Assembly: GCA_038373865.1 (NCBI GenBank)
Contig: JAXGGA010002860.1
Span: 49,274 to 113,273 of the forward strand
Length of the DNA: 64,000 nt
Origin: Uloborus plumipes
Lineage: Eukaryota > Arthropoda > Arachnida > Araneae > Uloboridae
Direction: 5' to 3'
Part shown: positions 11,920 through 23,723 of the stretch, in pieces
Numbering within the stretch: the stretch's first letter is position 1
Layout: every line of letters begins with the position of its first letter
The notes under the pieces: generated by a model
What the model was told of the DNA's origin: nothing
Databases searched by the model: none
Seen by the model: the letters and a program-made list of their open reading frames with translations, nothing else
Made by a program: the position numbers and the translations under genes

Positions 11920-13130
11920 TGCTTTGCAAACGGAAGTTTTATAAAATACAATTTTTAAAATGGTTAAAGTAAAAAAAGCAAATGAATTTATTTAAAATTT
12001 TAATACTATGTATGTATATAAAAAATAATATGCAATTTTCTTAATATATTAAGTACAGAAATAGTTCCTTTAAGTCCACATATAGCCTTTTGTCCAGTAC
12101 TTAAAAAGTGATAATGAAAACAGAGGTAAATGTATAAAACAATAGAAATGCTCCTATTAGACTGACTTTCTCTAAGAAAAATCATTTTTTTTTTATTTTT
12201 TTTGAAATATCAGTCACATGTTTCCTTCATTGAATTTTTCTCAAAGCTTTTACAATAAAATCGTTGTAAGAAAGTTTTATGTTTGACGCTTTCGAATCTA
12301 AAACTTGAAAAATGTGAGTTGACTTAAGCACATTACACAGAACTTAAAACACATAACGTGATTTAAATTCAAACCTCTCGTTATGACAGTGAGTTGTTCT
12401 AGTGTCATGTACTCTAGAATAGGGAAACACTGTTCAAACAATTTTGCTCAAGAATCACCGTATCTGACCTTTATTACATAAAATTATGTAGGCGATCATT
12501 AAATACGAGTAAAAATAGAAGAAACAATGCTAACTAAGAAAAGCAAAATTAGAAATTTATTTATAAATTATACAATGTAAAGAAGGGACTTTTACATGGA
12601 AAAAACAGCCGTTTTCCACCACAAGTGGCAGTTCCATATATTATTTCGAAGCGTGTAATAAACAATAATGATGCCAAAGGTTTTCTTGAGAAATCATTAA
12701 TGTTTGATTTCTTAGGCAAACAATTTGCGTGTATCATTATTTTTTTTTTTTTAATATCAATTTTGAAGGAAAATATTAAGCTGTGATAGTCTTCTTTTAC
12801 CCAAGCTCTACAGCCAATTACCGCCCAATGCTAGCTTAATCAGCTGACGCCTTCTTGATCTCAGGACAAAATATCAAATTTTCTGAGGAATTGTCCCCCA
12901 TTTATCTTTTTAAAATTATCACTATAAAGTAATTGGTAGGAAAGCAAAGTATGTATTTCAAAAACTTGCAATACTAGCTTAGGAGAGCTTACTATTTTGA
13001 AAAAAATTAATGGTCTAAAACTGATGTCCAAAAGTGTGACCCGGACGTCACAGGTTAACTTCATTGAAAAAAAAAAGTGAAAGAATAAACAGACGTAAAA
13101 ATATTTTGCTCAGTATTTTCCTCAAGTACT
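11920..13130. other. AT-rich stretch, nothing recognised
   Basis: Poly-T/A tracts (12186-12210, 12740-12755) and no bounded repeat or credible coding frame. Confidence 0.4.
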
Positions 13131-13224
13131 TTCACTGTCTCAGCAAAATTTTAACACTTAGCCTTGTTGGACTGACACACCTAGTTGGACTGGCTCTTAA
13201 AATTTCAAGAGTAGGATTCAGAGT

Positions 13225-13310
13225 CAGTCATTTCCCTTTCGTGCCTGCATTTCTGCCATGACTGCGAATTCAGAGTCAGACTGATTTTGAAGCGAAGGAC
13301 TGGGAGTTCA
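13225..13310. repeat. Fragment related to the Helentron-like family interior
   Basis: The string gcctgcatttctgccatg followed by gaattcagagtcagac resembles a conserved interior part of the three long repeats. In copies B and C that part reads gcctgcatttccgccatg and is followed by repeats of the gagtcgga type. Only this short segment matches, so it is either a fossil fragment or a chance resemblance. Confidence 0.3.
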
Positions 13311-13774
13311 AAACTCTAATACTTTTAGAATCTTAGTCAGTTTGTTCCCTTTCGACTCCAAAGAAGTTACTTTTATTTCTACTCGAAGCGTCCCCCCCCC
13401 CCTGACTCACTCTACTAAAAGATTTACCATCAGTCCACATCTGAGTTTGCAAATCTTATTTGCATGAATAAACTAATTCTTTTTTAGATCTTAGGTCGGT
13501 TGTCTTTCTCCACAAAGACATCCGGATCTGTTGAATATATTTGTGGGTTATTAATCTTCGAAATACATAAATAAATCCACATGTAAAAGATTGCAGTACG
13601 CAATAAATTCACTTACATAAATTTCAATATGTTTCACATGTGACCTTGACCGTGTGTCATGTCCTTCAGACCAACTTTTTGCTTCTTGAAAACCGCAGCG
13701 CCCACACAATAAGGAAGTGTTTGTTCTCAGGTATTTTTGCTATTTGTCATTAAATATTCTTTCGAAAGAATACA

Positions 13775-14704
13775 TGGGCGATTCTCTGTAAACTGGTAAT
13801 TTGCTGTCCGGACCGAGTATTTTAAAAATAATAAAGTTTAATAAAATAATTATCGCTCTTAATACAAGTAAAGCATTAATACTAGGTGGCCCAATTGTAT
13901 TTCGAGCGATAACAATTTAATTTTTTTTCTAGAAATTATCTAAGTGCTAAAAGCACAGTCCCCTGACTGTCCCAATCGTATTGTCTAACACTTCAAGGTA
14001 ATATTCCAAAAATCTTACCAACACTACATAAATTTGGCAACTATTATCTAAAAATAGAACAATGCAGCTATATTTTTTTCATGATATAAGGTCTAATTAC
14101 GTATTTCTAAAACTTAAAATTGTCATGTAAATTCTGTCCGGAGATTTTTCAAACAGTCCCCTGAGACAAATTCACAGCTCCAATAGAAAAAATCTGTTAC
14201 TCTTGCAAATGCTTTTTGACATGAAGTTTAAAGCAATCAGTGTGAATTTACTGAAATTACTGAGAACGATGCAGAAACGATACTTCGTTTAGTTTGAGAG
14301 CCACATTTGTGATGAAAGGGGGTCGTTGCAGAAACAGTCCTCTGGGAAGTGTTTTTATTAATGCAATTAGTTTAATTATGAAACATATTAGTTATGTCCA
14401 CGATTTGTGCCTAAATTTATAAGTAGTCTCGTAACTAATTATGTTCCTATAGTTTTGCCGATATTAAGCAACAAAGAGCAAAAACACAGTCACCTGGCAC
14501 AGTCCCCTGCCTAGTTATACCAGGCGGGGGACTTACCCCCTATCACAATTTATCAGAAAAACACAAGCTTCAATGGGCCCTCTTTCAAACCAAAGTAATA
14601 GATTCATTTTCTGAGCAATCGTAAAATAATTAAACGAACATTTCAAAAAACCATGCCCGGACAGATTTCGTGTGAAAAATGACGAGTTTACAGAGAATCG
14701 GCCA
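13775..14704. mobile_element. 930-bp TIR element with repeated CAGTCCCCTG motifs
   Basis: Left end tgggcgattctctgtaaact and right end agtttacagagaatcggcca (its complement with one mismatch) bound the element. The similarity extends imperfectly further inward, through tgtccgga and cccggaca. The interior carries about five copies of a cagtcccctg motif, some with variations (near 13955, 14155, 14335, 14488 and 14500). There is no transposase and no clear TSD, so the superfamily is undetermined. Confidence 0.6.
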
Positions 14705-14709
14705 TATGA

Positions 14710-16220
14710 ATTTAAATGCTTAAAATCTTACACTACAGTTCAAGCGCTACAGTTTATTAAGTTAACAACTGTGATTGTTACTAAGTTGATTTTGCGGTGA
14801 ATACACATTGTTTTAAACTCTGGTTAAGTTAGAAGGAATAATCTTCAGAAGATGCACTCGGTGTTTTGGTTGCCTAAAAATGGTAATTTGGGCATTTTCT
14901 ATCCACATTAAATAAATACAAGAATGACTTACAAAAGCGCTTAAAAGTCTCAACAACATAAAAAAAAACTTTTAATGTTACTTAAGTACACAAAGTACAA
15001 TCTTTTTTATTGTATACAGTACATAAATAAAACTTTATTTACTTCAGCATTATAAAAAGGATAACATTAAAAATATATTTATTGTATTGTAAAGTGTGTA
15101 TATGTAAAGTATGTTCATTCAGAGTTAAAATGTTGTACATACTTGCTTAAATTAATTTCCTGGTTGTTGCGCCTCTTCTTTTCAAATGGGAAAGAAAATT
15201 ATTTTCTTCATAATCGTTTTAAAATTAAGATTAGTTTTAACGGAAGTAATTTCATTCAATAATAGAGCGAAAAGACATTTCAAAAAGTAAGTTGAACATG
15301 CTAACACGTATGTTCCAATTTAAAGCTAAAACTCTTCACTAAAATCAACATCATGCCGTTGAAGCGACAGAGCAGTTACATTTGAGTAGGAAAATAAAAA
15401 ACCCCTTTTAAATATTGATTTCATCTTGCATGAGTTTCAAAGGAAATCTCATTTATAGCATTTGATTTATTACTGGTTATTGCTTCCGGCTTTGCTTAGT
15501 ATTTTATTTACTTATTTTTATTTGTAATATAATTATATTATTTGCAATTGTATATGCAAGGTTATTAAATATAACAATGTTATGCGATTGAAAATGAGCT
15601 TTATAAGCTTTATATTTTCTCTTAATAATTTGTATTTCCCACGATTTCAGAAGTCAAATCAGGATGTTGAATTCCAGCCAAGTCATTTATTTTATTATTA
15701 TTGCAAACTTTTTTTTATATTTCGAGTTTTCTTATTTTTCGTATTTTGAGAATTAATTTTTAAACCTTTTGCTGCCGTAAAAATCCATTTTTTTCTCATT
15801 CTTCAATATTTTACACCTTTTAGCTTTGTTATTAAAACAGTAGTGCGTTAAAGATAATGTGATACTTTTTTTATATAGTTATGTATCACATCTCATCTGG
15901 TGTCAAATTTTCATTTTAAGCAGCCTCAAAGATTTTAACAAATTCATGCTATATCAGGTACAGTTGCAAATTGATGTTTCATGTCTGTAATAAAAGGCCA
16001 AGTAGAAAAAATAGTTTCTAATCTCTACCCAGTTTAACATTTAGATCCAGACAGTTGCTATATCCTACAGTAACAACACAACTTAGGTGCATGAAGAATT
16101 GATATAAAATTTGAAACTTGGGAGAGGTTTTCGCAAATAACAATAACAGCTCAATATCCTTTTTGATTCTCACTACAACTCATTAATACATATAGCATCT
16201 TAAGCTGAAACAAACATATT
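14710..16220. other. AT-rich stretch, nothing recognised
   Basis: AT-rich DNA without bounded repeats or a credible reading frame. Confidence 0.4.
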
Positions 16221-16227
16221 GCATTGA

Positions 16228-16985
16228 CATCAGAAAAGAGCATCCCGTGGATATCAAAGTGCATCCAACAATGTGGTTAAAAAATATCTTGTAACCTTCA
16301 AAAGTCATCCATCAAACAAGGCCCGAAACAGTATCTAGTACAAATCAATAGGTACAAGTCATCAATGTGTGCCCAAGCCAGTATTGTTTTCACCTCAAAA
16401 GTCATCTATTGGTGCATGCGCCAATCAGCTGCATCTATACAAATCAAAGGTCTTCCATGGTTAATGATTAAGTTAATGGTTCAAAGGTTAACATTTTGTT
16501 CAAATCAAAGGTCATCTATCCCTAAACAGTTGCTCCTATAGTTGTGCTCCATCTTTTTTTTTTTTCTGCCCGATTGCCACCCTTTATACTTAAATCCGCG
16601 GGCCAGTATACAGAAGAAAATTTCAAAATATTTTTGTTTTTCTAAATAGCATGAGAAAATATGAAACAGGAAAGAAAATTTGAAACTAATAATTGTTTTA
16701 TCATTACTTGGTTCTTAATCTATTAAGTGCCTGCTTTTTTAGAAACCAGTGTCTGAATGTTTGGATCCAAATTTGTTACATTGTCACTTCTCAGGCTCTT
16801 CGATTTGTAACAGTGAACAAAACAACGAGCCATATGGAGTAGCTTGGCGGGTCGGATTCGGTCCGTGGGCCGTATGTTGGGCACCACTGCTATACTGATC
16901 CATACATCTACGCATGTCTTCCTTCCATATTCAATGTATACATAGAACAGCATCATGTACACATCAAAGGTCATCCATGTTAATG
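16228..16985. repeat. Degenerate ~46-bp minisatellite built on TCAAAGGTCATC
   Basis: Variants of atcaaaggtcatccat followed by a tgtgtgcccaacaa-type segment recur near 16228, 16251, 16297, 16341, 16394, 16441, 16501 and 16961. Most intervals are 44-60 bp. The gap between the last two is accounted for by a hAT-like insertion of about 350 bp. CAAAGGTCA also matches the half-site bound by several nuclear receptors, but an eroded tandem repeat is the simpler reading. Confidence 0.5.
16540..16889 (-). mobile_element. hAT-type MITE end
   Basis: Read on the minus strand, the element opens with cagtggtgcccaacatacgg, followed by a cggcccacgga segment. This is a very common hAT (Charlie-like) terminus. 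The opposite end, near 16540, is eroded (tagttgtgctccatc on the plus strand) and follows a poly-T run. TSDs are unclear. It interrupts the minisatellite that surrounds it. Confidence 0.5.
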
Positions 16986-17009
16986 TGTACCCAACAATCT
17001 AAATATCCA

Positions 17010-17275
17010 TTTTAAGCGCCCATTGCTTGAAGATCTACATGCAAACGGTTGTTTGGAAGAACCATTTTTATAGTTATTACAACGGGATGGCATGCCTGGA
17101 CGATTCCCAGACAAACAAAACTGCAGAAATAAGAGGTTTCTAAAACGAAATTATTCCGGCAGAGTGGCCACGAAACCGGGTGGCTTGGGCAATCAACTGT
17201 GGATCGAGTCTGCGGAAAACCGCTTTTTGGAATCATGTAGGCGTGAGGTCTGATTGGACCTTTTATTATTCTCAT
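17010..17275. other. GC-elevated block of unknown nature
   Basis: Base composition is clearly more GC-rich than the flanks, and an 87-codon minus-strand frame (17012-17275) spans the block. Its product (MRIIKGPIRPHAYMIPKSGF then mixed sequence) shows no motif I recognise. It may be a retroelement fragment or a chance frame in GC-richer DNA. Confidence 0.25.
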
Positions 17276-19530
17276 GTTTTTTTTTCTTTTCCCTTTGGTT
17301 TGCTGAATCAGCTTTTTTTAATATTAGTATTATTATTATCATCATCATTCTGATGGCCCACTGAACTTCAGACAGATGTTATTGCTTTCGAAAGGTGGGT
17401 ATATCATTTTTAGGTGAGGATGTTAACGGGAAATTTTTATTCATTGCTTTTTTAGGTGGTGATATTAAGCCGCCACTGTCGCAAATAAGGACATAATTTG
17501 ATGCTGCAGTTGAAGATGTGGGTGGTTTAGAGTTTTTAAATTGAAAGATATGTCTTAAATAATGGATATAAAAATAATTAGGAGGTACTTTAAATAAAAT
17601 TACTGAGTGGCAATGGGTAAAGAAGCGCTTGGACTAATGATACTACTGAATTACCTGAGCTATTTTCAACCACGTCAGCATTTTTCTATTAAACAATTCT
17701 TTCATTTGGCGTTAAAAAAATATTAACAAGTAAAATATTTTTTCAATCATTTATTGCTTTCTCAAATAATCAAGAAACATCAGAGTAGAACTACGAAAGA
17801 AAATTGTTGCTTCCATACAAGGAAGAAAACTTTAACGAAACATGCTTCGAGAGGCATCAGTACCTCGTCCAAGGTAATGCAACCGAAAATTCGAACTGAG
17901 GAACCTTTTCACTAGATCAAAAGGTAACTGACAAACATGCATACACATATATACTATTTTATTTATATAGACGTATAGAAAGCTCTTTTAAGTGACAATA
18001 ACGGTGATTTTTTTCCCCAATATGAAATGGTGATGATGACAATTCGCTAAATGCTTGGTGATGTATTCATAGTGAAGCAATTTGTTAAACTCCTTACAGT
18101 GGTTTAAACCCATTGTTTTTACATTTTTTCAATTCATAAAGTAGAAATCAGCACATGTTCTTTTCAATACCTGCTCAAAAATTCATTATACAGTTATAAC
18201 AGGAGTGAGATACGAAGATATTGTAAACAATCTGCAACATAATCCCTTCTTTTCATTATTTATCAATGCTATGATTTTGTTGTCATGAACATTTCTCGCT
18301 ATTCGATAAAAACCGGGAAACTTATTATGCTTGCTAAACAGAATTGATACATGGATTGATCTTATCAACTTCCTTATTATGAGAAGTGTTAAGTGTGATT
18401 AAGATTGAAGGAAAAATATTTTTGTATGCAATACAAGTCGAATTTTGAGCAAAACTATACATTTCACTTACGGAGATCGTTAGCAAAGAGATATCACTCG
18501 CACTACGTGAGGGAGATTGATATGTAAGATAAAATCCGAAAATGTGGATAAGGTTTTTATATTTCTCTATTTAGTTTTTTAGGAATTCTTTTATGAAGTA
18601 GCTTAGAAAAAAAGTGTTTTGTTTTCAATGGATTATGTGAAATTAGTGAGAAAATTTCTTTTATTACAATGCTTTTATAATACTTGCTCTGCAGATGGGT
18701 TGATTGGTGAGGATTGATGGGACAAGCTTTTTATCAAAAGCCCAAAGTAAAAATTTATAATAACATTTAAGTTAAGATATAGTTAACAAATCAATTTCAG
18801 GCATGAAACATAAGTATCAAAAATCAAACAAGCATAGAATTGGTCATAATTCCGTTGCATAAACTTGTTCTTTCTTCTTGTTAATTGTGTTTTCAATTTA
18901 TTCAACTGAATTTATTTTGCTTACTAATTAATTTTTACACGTAAACACATTCATATAGATGACAAGTGAAGCTTCAAAATGCTTCATTAAGAGGAAAATT
19001 TTAAGGTAACTAAAATACAAGCATCGTGAAAGTGAATTCAAGGTCATTACAGCTATGGGACAGAGAAAGCAAACGTATACAGTATTTCCATCAAAAAGTA
19101 TGAACGTAAATTGACAAAATATGTCTTGGGAATTTAAATTTGAGATTGTTGAAAAATTTCTTGTGTTTCCCTTTTTACAGCATACGTTACCAAACTTCAT
19201 TTGAAAAGTAATTGGACATCTCGGATATTCGCATAAACTTATGTGTGAGGTATAACTATAAAGACGTAGCTATGCGTCCTACATACGTAACTTTCTTCTG
19301 AGTTTGTCAAAACAAGAGATGAAGAAATATGTTGCACCTACTTTTATTTTCAGAAGATTTTGCTCCCAAATTACCCCTTTCACAAATTTTAAGAAATTAC
19401 CTTCCAAATATTCCTTCTTTAAAACAAGAAAAAAAACATCGTGTAATTTGTGCTCAAGCTCATTTTTAACCTGCACATAACATTCCGAAAAAATACAATC
19501 TTCAGTTGCTGTTAGTTTTTCCTATCTTGT
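17276..19530. other. AT-rich stretch, nothing recognised
   Basis: A short ATT/ATC microsatellite lies near 17325-17350. A 90-codon minus-strand frame at 18928-19200 lacks recognisable motifs and is not annotated as a gene. Confidence 0.4.
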
Positions 19531-19819
19531 TTTTAGCCTACTTTCCCGTTAAAAATAAAAGAAAGACGAAAAAAGTATTAAAATTGGCTTAATGCATCTA
19601 AAAAATATCGCCAAGTCCAAAAAATATCGCCAAGTTAAAAAAAATATCGCCAAGTCCAAAAAATATCGCCAAGTTAAAAAAATAAAAAGGTAAAATGAAT
19701 ATCGAAAAATTAAAAATTTGAAAGTAGGGTATTGAGATGGGGAATTTGTGTGTCGGTCTGTCGGTCTGTCGGTCTGTCTGTCCCCCCCTAATAACTTTTG
19801 AATGAATATTCCGATTTGG

Positions 19820-20800
19820 ACAAACTTTTTTTTGTTAGAAAGATCTCGGCGAGTACAGCTCATTCCCATATTTGATTTTTCGATTTGAACAATTTTTGGT
19901 TCAACTTTGAGCCGTTCAAACAACCTGTCCCGCGATGCTAACTTTTTAGTTAACAGTCCGATTTGAACAAACTTTTTTTTGTTCGAAAGATCTTTTCAAG
20001 GATACTTCATTCCTGTATCTACATTTTCGATTTGAACAATTTTTCGTTCAACATTGAACCGTTCAAGCAACCTTTCCCCCTAATAACTTTTGAATGAACA
20101 TTCCGATTTGAACAAACTTTTTTTTGTTGGATAGATCTCGGCGATTACAACTCATTCCCATATTTGATTTTTCGATTTGAACAATTTTGGTTCAACATTG
20201 AACCGTTCAAGCAACCTTTCCCCCCCCCCTAATAACTTTTGAATGAACATTCCGATTTGAACAAACTTTTTTTTGTTGGAAAGATTTCGGCGAGTACAAC
20301 TCATTCCCATATTTGATTTTTCGATTTGAACAATTTTTGGTTCAACTTTGAACCGTTCAAACAACCTGTCCCGCGATGCTAACTTTTGAGTGAACAGTCC
20401 GATTTCAACAAACTTTTTTTTGTTCAAAAGATCTTATCAAGGATACTTCATTCCCGTATTTACATTTCCGATTTGAACAATTTTTCGTTCAACATTGAAC
20501 CGCTCAAGCAAGCTGTCACCCCTAATAATTTTTGAGTGAACAGTCCGATTTAAATAAACTTTTTTTTTGTTCGAAGGATCTCAGCAAGGATACTTCATTA
20601 CAGTATTTAAATTTTCAATTTGAACATTTTTTCGTTCAACATTGAACCGTTCAAGCAACCTTTCCCCACCTAATAACTTCTGAGTGAACCATCCGAATGG
20701 AATAAACTTTTTTTTGTTTGAAAGATCTCGGAGAGGTTCATTCCCTTATTTCGCTTTTTGGTTTGAACCATTTTTCGTTCAATATTGAACCGTTCAGAAA
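19820..20800. repeat. Minisatellite, seven ~147-bp units
   Basis: The string aacttttttttgtt recurs at about 19822, 19968, 20114, 20266, 20411, 20562 and 20703, so spacing is 141-152 bp. Each unit carries gaacaatttttcgttcaac-type and gaaccgttcaa-type segments. Because the unit is near 147 bp (49 codons), some minus-strand frames stay open across units and give a repeated peptide. This is a by-product of the period, not evidence of a gene. Copies B and C have four units each. Confidence 0.8.
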
Positions 20801-21401
20801 AAAATTTAACATTAGCGCCTACGGGGAATTTAAGTTGAATGTTGATCCTGGAACTTAAAGTCGGATTTCCTTCAAACTAACTTTGTAAAAAAATGGTTTT
20901 GATAAATAATGTTTGTAAAGTACTTTTCTGAATAATCTTCTGTGAGGACTCTGATTCCGACTCCGACTCCACAAACATGGCGGAAATGCAGACTCAGAAA
21001 AAAATGACTGACTGTGCAGACGATTTTTTGTTTATTTATTCATTTGTGTTATTTTATTTATTACTATTATTTTTTTTTTGGCAGACGATTTTTTTTTGTA
21101 ACAAAAGTGTTTCATTCACGAGGGCATTTTATTCTTTATTTATATTTAACAACTGGCAACGGTTTAAAAGTGAAAATCGAGACATTTTATCGACGGACGA
21201 GTTTTTTTTCCTTTCTTTGATAAAATGTGTTTTGATGTACTTTGTACTTTTAATTTTTTTTTTTTTTTTTGAAAACGATTGAGGAATTTTTCTACGGAAG
21301 AACTGTAACAGTTACATTCTTTAAAAGGTGCGACAAAACTTCATTTATTCATTTATTTACTTTTTATGTATCTATTTCATCTGATGAGAGGGGTATATTT
21401 T

Positions 21402-22372
21402 CAGGGTATCTGCTCAACCTGGACTTTTCAATTCCATGACTTTCCCTGACTTTCCATGACTTTTGCAAACTATTTTCCATGACTTAAAAAAAAAAAAAAA
21501 AAAAAAAAACGAACTCTGCTTTGTTTTTGGAAAATTATGCACTTAATATTCTATCTTGCAAAGCAAATGACCAAACATGGCGACTGCGTTTCACAGCAAC
21601 AGAAGTCCGTTCGCTTTTGAGGTCAAAAAACGATCTTTTCCTACCGACACCCTCCTCCCACCGTGCTTGTCCTCAAACGTACTTTCATGTAGCAATGAAT
21701 TGTCTGTCCATAAATTTTACTGTAAGTTTAGATCCTGATATGAGTGAGGCGAAATCTGACTTCAAAACGGAACTCGTTGAGTTCCTGCCCCCCCCCCTAC
21801 CTACACGATTCTTTAAAATTCAACATCGTTTTTTAATTTGTTTTTCTTTTGCATAAAACTCCTCGAAAGAAAAAGATTCAAACAAGTTTTAAAAGAAAAA
21901 GGAATCAAATGAAGCGGGTAGGGGGGGGGGAGGAGACCAAATGTAAAAGGCAAATCTGCCTATGCCGGGGAAAAACCATCGAGTCTATCTTTTTGTCGTT
22001 CAAGGTCATATTTTATCAGATGACGGAGTCCGCGCACATGCGCAGTTACACAAAATTCGCTGCTCACGGTTTTAACGTTGAGAATTCATCTGATTGGTCA
22101 ACACAATGCAACTTGTGGGAAATTGTAATTGACAAATCAGATTGCACCCAATAACGAAGTAGAATGACGGTGGAAGTGTTTTCGTTCTTCCGAGATCGCG
22201 GGAAAAATTTCAATCGGTCCGGAGCGCTAAAATCCATGATAAACAGTCAGTTTCCATGACTTTTGGACATTTTTCTTTGAAATCCATGACTTTCCATGAC
22301 CAATTTCGATCATATTTGAAATCCATGACTTTCCCTGACTTTCCATGACTTTCCATATGCGCGGACACCCTG
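21402..22372. mobile_element. 971-bp CAGGG-ended transposon nested in copy A
   Basis: Left end cagggtatctgc and right end gcggacaccctg are inverted repeats with two mismatches. Both sub-terminal regions hold repeated tttccatgacttt motifs in the same sense. The flanks show a 6-bp direct repeat, tatttt (21396-21401 and 22373-22378). Copies B and C carry the uninterrupted sequence at this point, so the insertion is firmly bounded. CAGGG termini are frequent in hAT elements, but those make 8-bp duplications, so the superfamily is left open. A 111-codon frame at 21521-21856 has no recognisable domain. Confidence 0.75.
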
Positions 22373-23054
22373 TATTTTGCTTTTAGAAATCAGCTTTAAG
22401 TGCTAAAAAGGTATGTTTGACATAATGTTTAGTCTCAGATGATCAAGAGAATAATGATCAGATGCTAGAATGCCGATGTCGATGTGCGGGAAAGTAGGCT
22501 CGTTTAGTTCTTGACAGAACTTCTTGTTTATACTTAAAATTTACGAGATCCAGTAGACAAATTGCTCTGCTTTATAGGTACAAGACTTTCTAAAGCAGAA
22601 ACTGAGTGGGAAATTACATTTTATACTCAATTCTTTCTTAGTATTCCATTACAAGAGAAGTTAGTTCAACTTCCTGCTTTCCACGAAAAAAGCCGTTGGA
22701 GAAGAAGGTGAAAGAAACAACTTTAAGGTTAAAAACGGTAAGTTCGTTGGCGTTTGACGATATATTACTTCCTTCAAGGACATCTCTAAACGCTTTGACT
22801 GCATTCGATGACAAATTGTCCGTGAACTGAGAGAATTTGGTCAAGTATGATGTTTGCAGCCGCTCAATTTAATTCTGTAGCCACAGTTTTGAAACTGAGA
22901 AAGGATTTTTCCTCCCAGTTATAGTTTACTCAGTCCATTGTTACGGGTGTTACATATGTTCATATGTATTTGCACTTTGATCCTGGAACTTTGAGCTCCG
23001 ACATTGGTTTTAAAAAAATAAATTTGAGTGTTTGTAACCAGCATTTATCTTAAT

Positions 23055-23723
23055 CTAAAGGATCATTCCATTGTGACTAACGTAATATTCAGAGCAGATT
23101 TTGTAACTGTGTTTACTTGTAACTTAAAGGATAAAAAATATTTTTTAGCGTATCTAACGTGAACAGTAATTAAGCAATTACAAAAGCAAACTGGTGGATT
23201 TACAATGTAAATGGCATCTATGCATCATTTCTGCTATTAGTTTAAAACAAAATTACTGACAGTAGATTTTTTCAACCAAAATAGCAGTGTGACTGACGTA
23301 ACATTTTTGCAACTCTGAAAATGAATGCTCATGTTGTGAGGCAAAAATTTCTCAAAGTTAAGCAAGTGTTAAAAATTGAATGATATATTTAAAAAATGTG
23401 TAAAGTTGGCTTTTAAAAACATAAAACACATTTATTAAATCTTATTTTTTTTTAGTCTTAAGTGTCACATTTACTCAAGATGGTGTGTGACTAACGTAAC
23501 GTGACTAACGTAACCATCGAATAATAAGCAGTATAGACATACTACCAATTATTTATTATGGCTAATCTAGCAATAATTGCAATATTTTTTCAATTTTTTT
23601 AACTTCTTATGTTGTATGATTTTTATTTATGTATTTATTCATTTATTTTTTTTGATACTTTTTTCACTTTGATATTTTTTTTTTCTTCGGCTGAGGTTGC
23701 ATTTTCATGGAATGACCCTAAAG
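23055..23723. mobile_element. TIR element with GTGACTAACGTAAC repeats
   Basis: Left end ctaaaggatcattccat and right end atggaatgaccctaaag are inverted repeats with two mismatches. The interior has four copies of a gtgactaacgtaac motif (about 23073, 23289, 23487 and 23501; the first two vary by a base or two). It is 669 bp long, AT-rich and has no credible protein. The superfamily is not determined. Confidence 0.5.

Larger units (their letters stand above)
19531..22529 (+). mobile_element. Helentron/HINE-like element, copy A (interrupted)
   Basis: Order on the plus strand: a tttta end; sub-terminal repeat gcctactttcccg (19536-19548); short ccaagtccaaaaaatatcg repeats; a GTCGGTCT microsatellite near 19751; seven ~147-bp tandem units (19.8-20.8 kb); unique sequence; the inverted sub-terminal repeat cgggaaagtaggc (22487-22499); hairpin agttcttgacagaact (22506-22521); and the end. 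Sub-terminal inverted repeats, a central variable tandem array and a 3' hairpin are the known plan of Helentron-derived elements (DINE-1/HINE). There is no Rep/helicase, so it is non-autonomous. A 971-bp element is inserted at 21402. Copies B and C lie in the opposite orientation. Confidence 0.6.

Noticed and set aside
19549..20427. Minus-strand frames of 124 and 91 codons with a repeated KKKFVQIG-type peptide
   Set aside because: They arise because the ~147-bp array unit is close to 49 codons. Frames break wherever a unit differs by one base, and the host element is non-coding.
21521..22154. Frames of 111 and 101 codons
   Set aside because: They sit inside the CAGGG-ended insertion, cross homopolymers and show no motif. 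They are treated as chance frames in GC-richer DNA.
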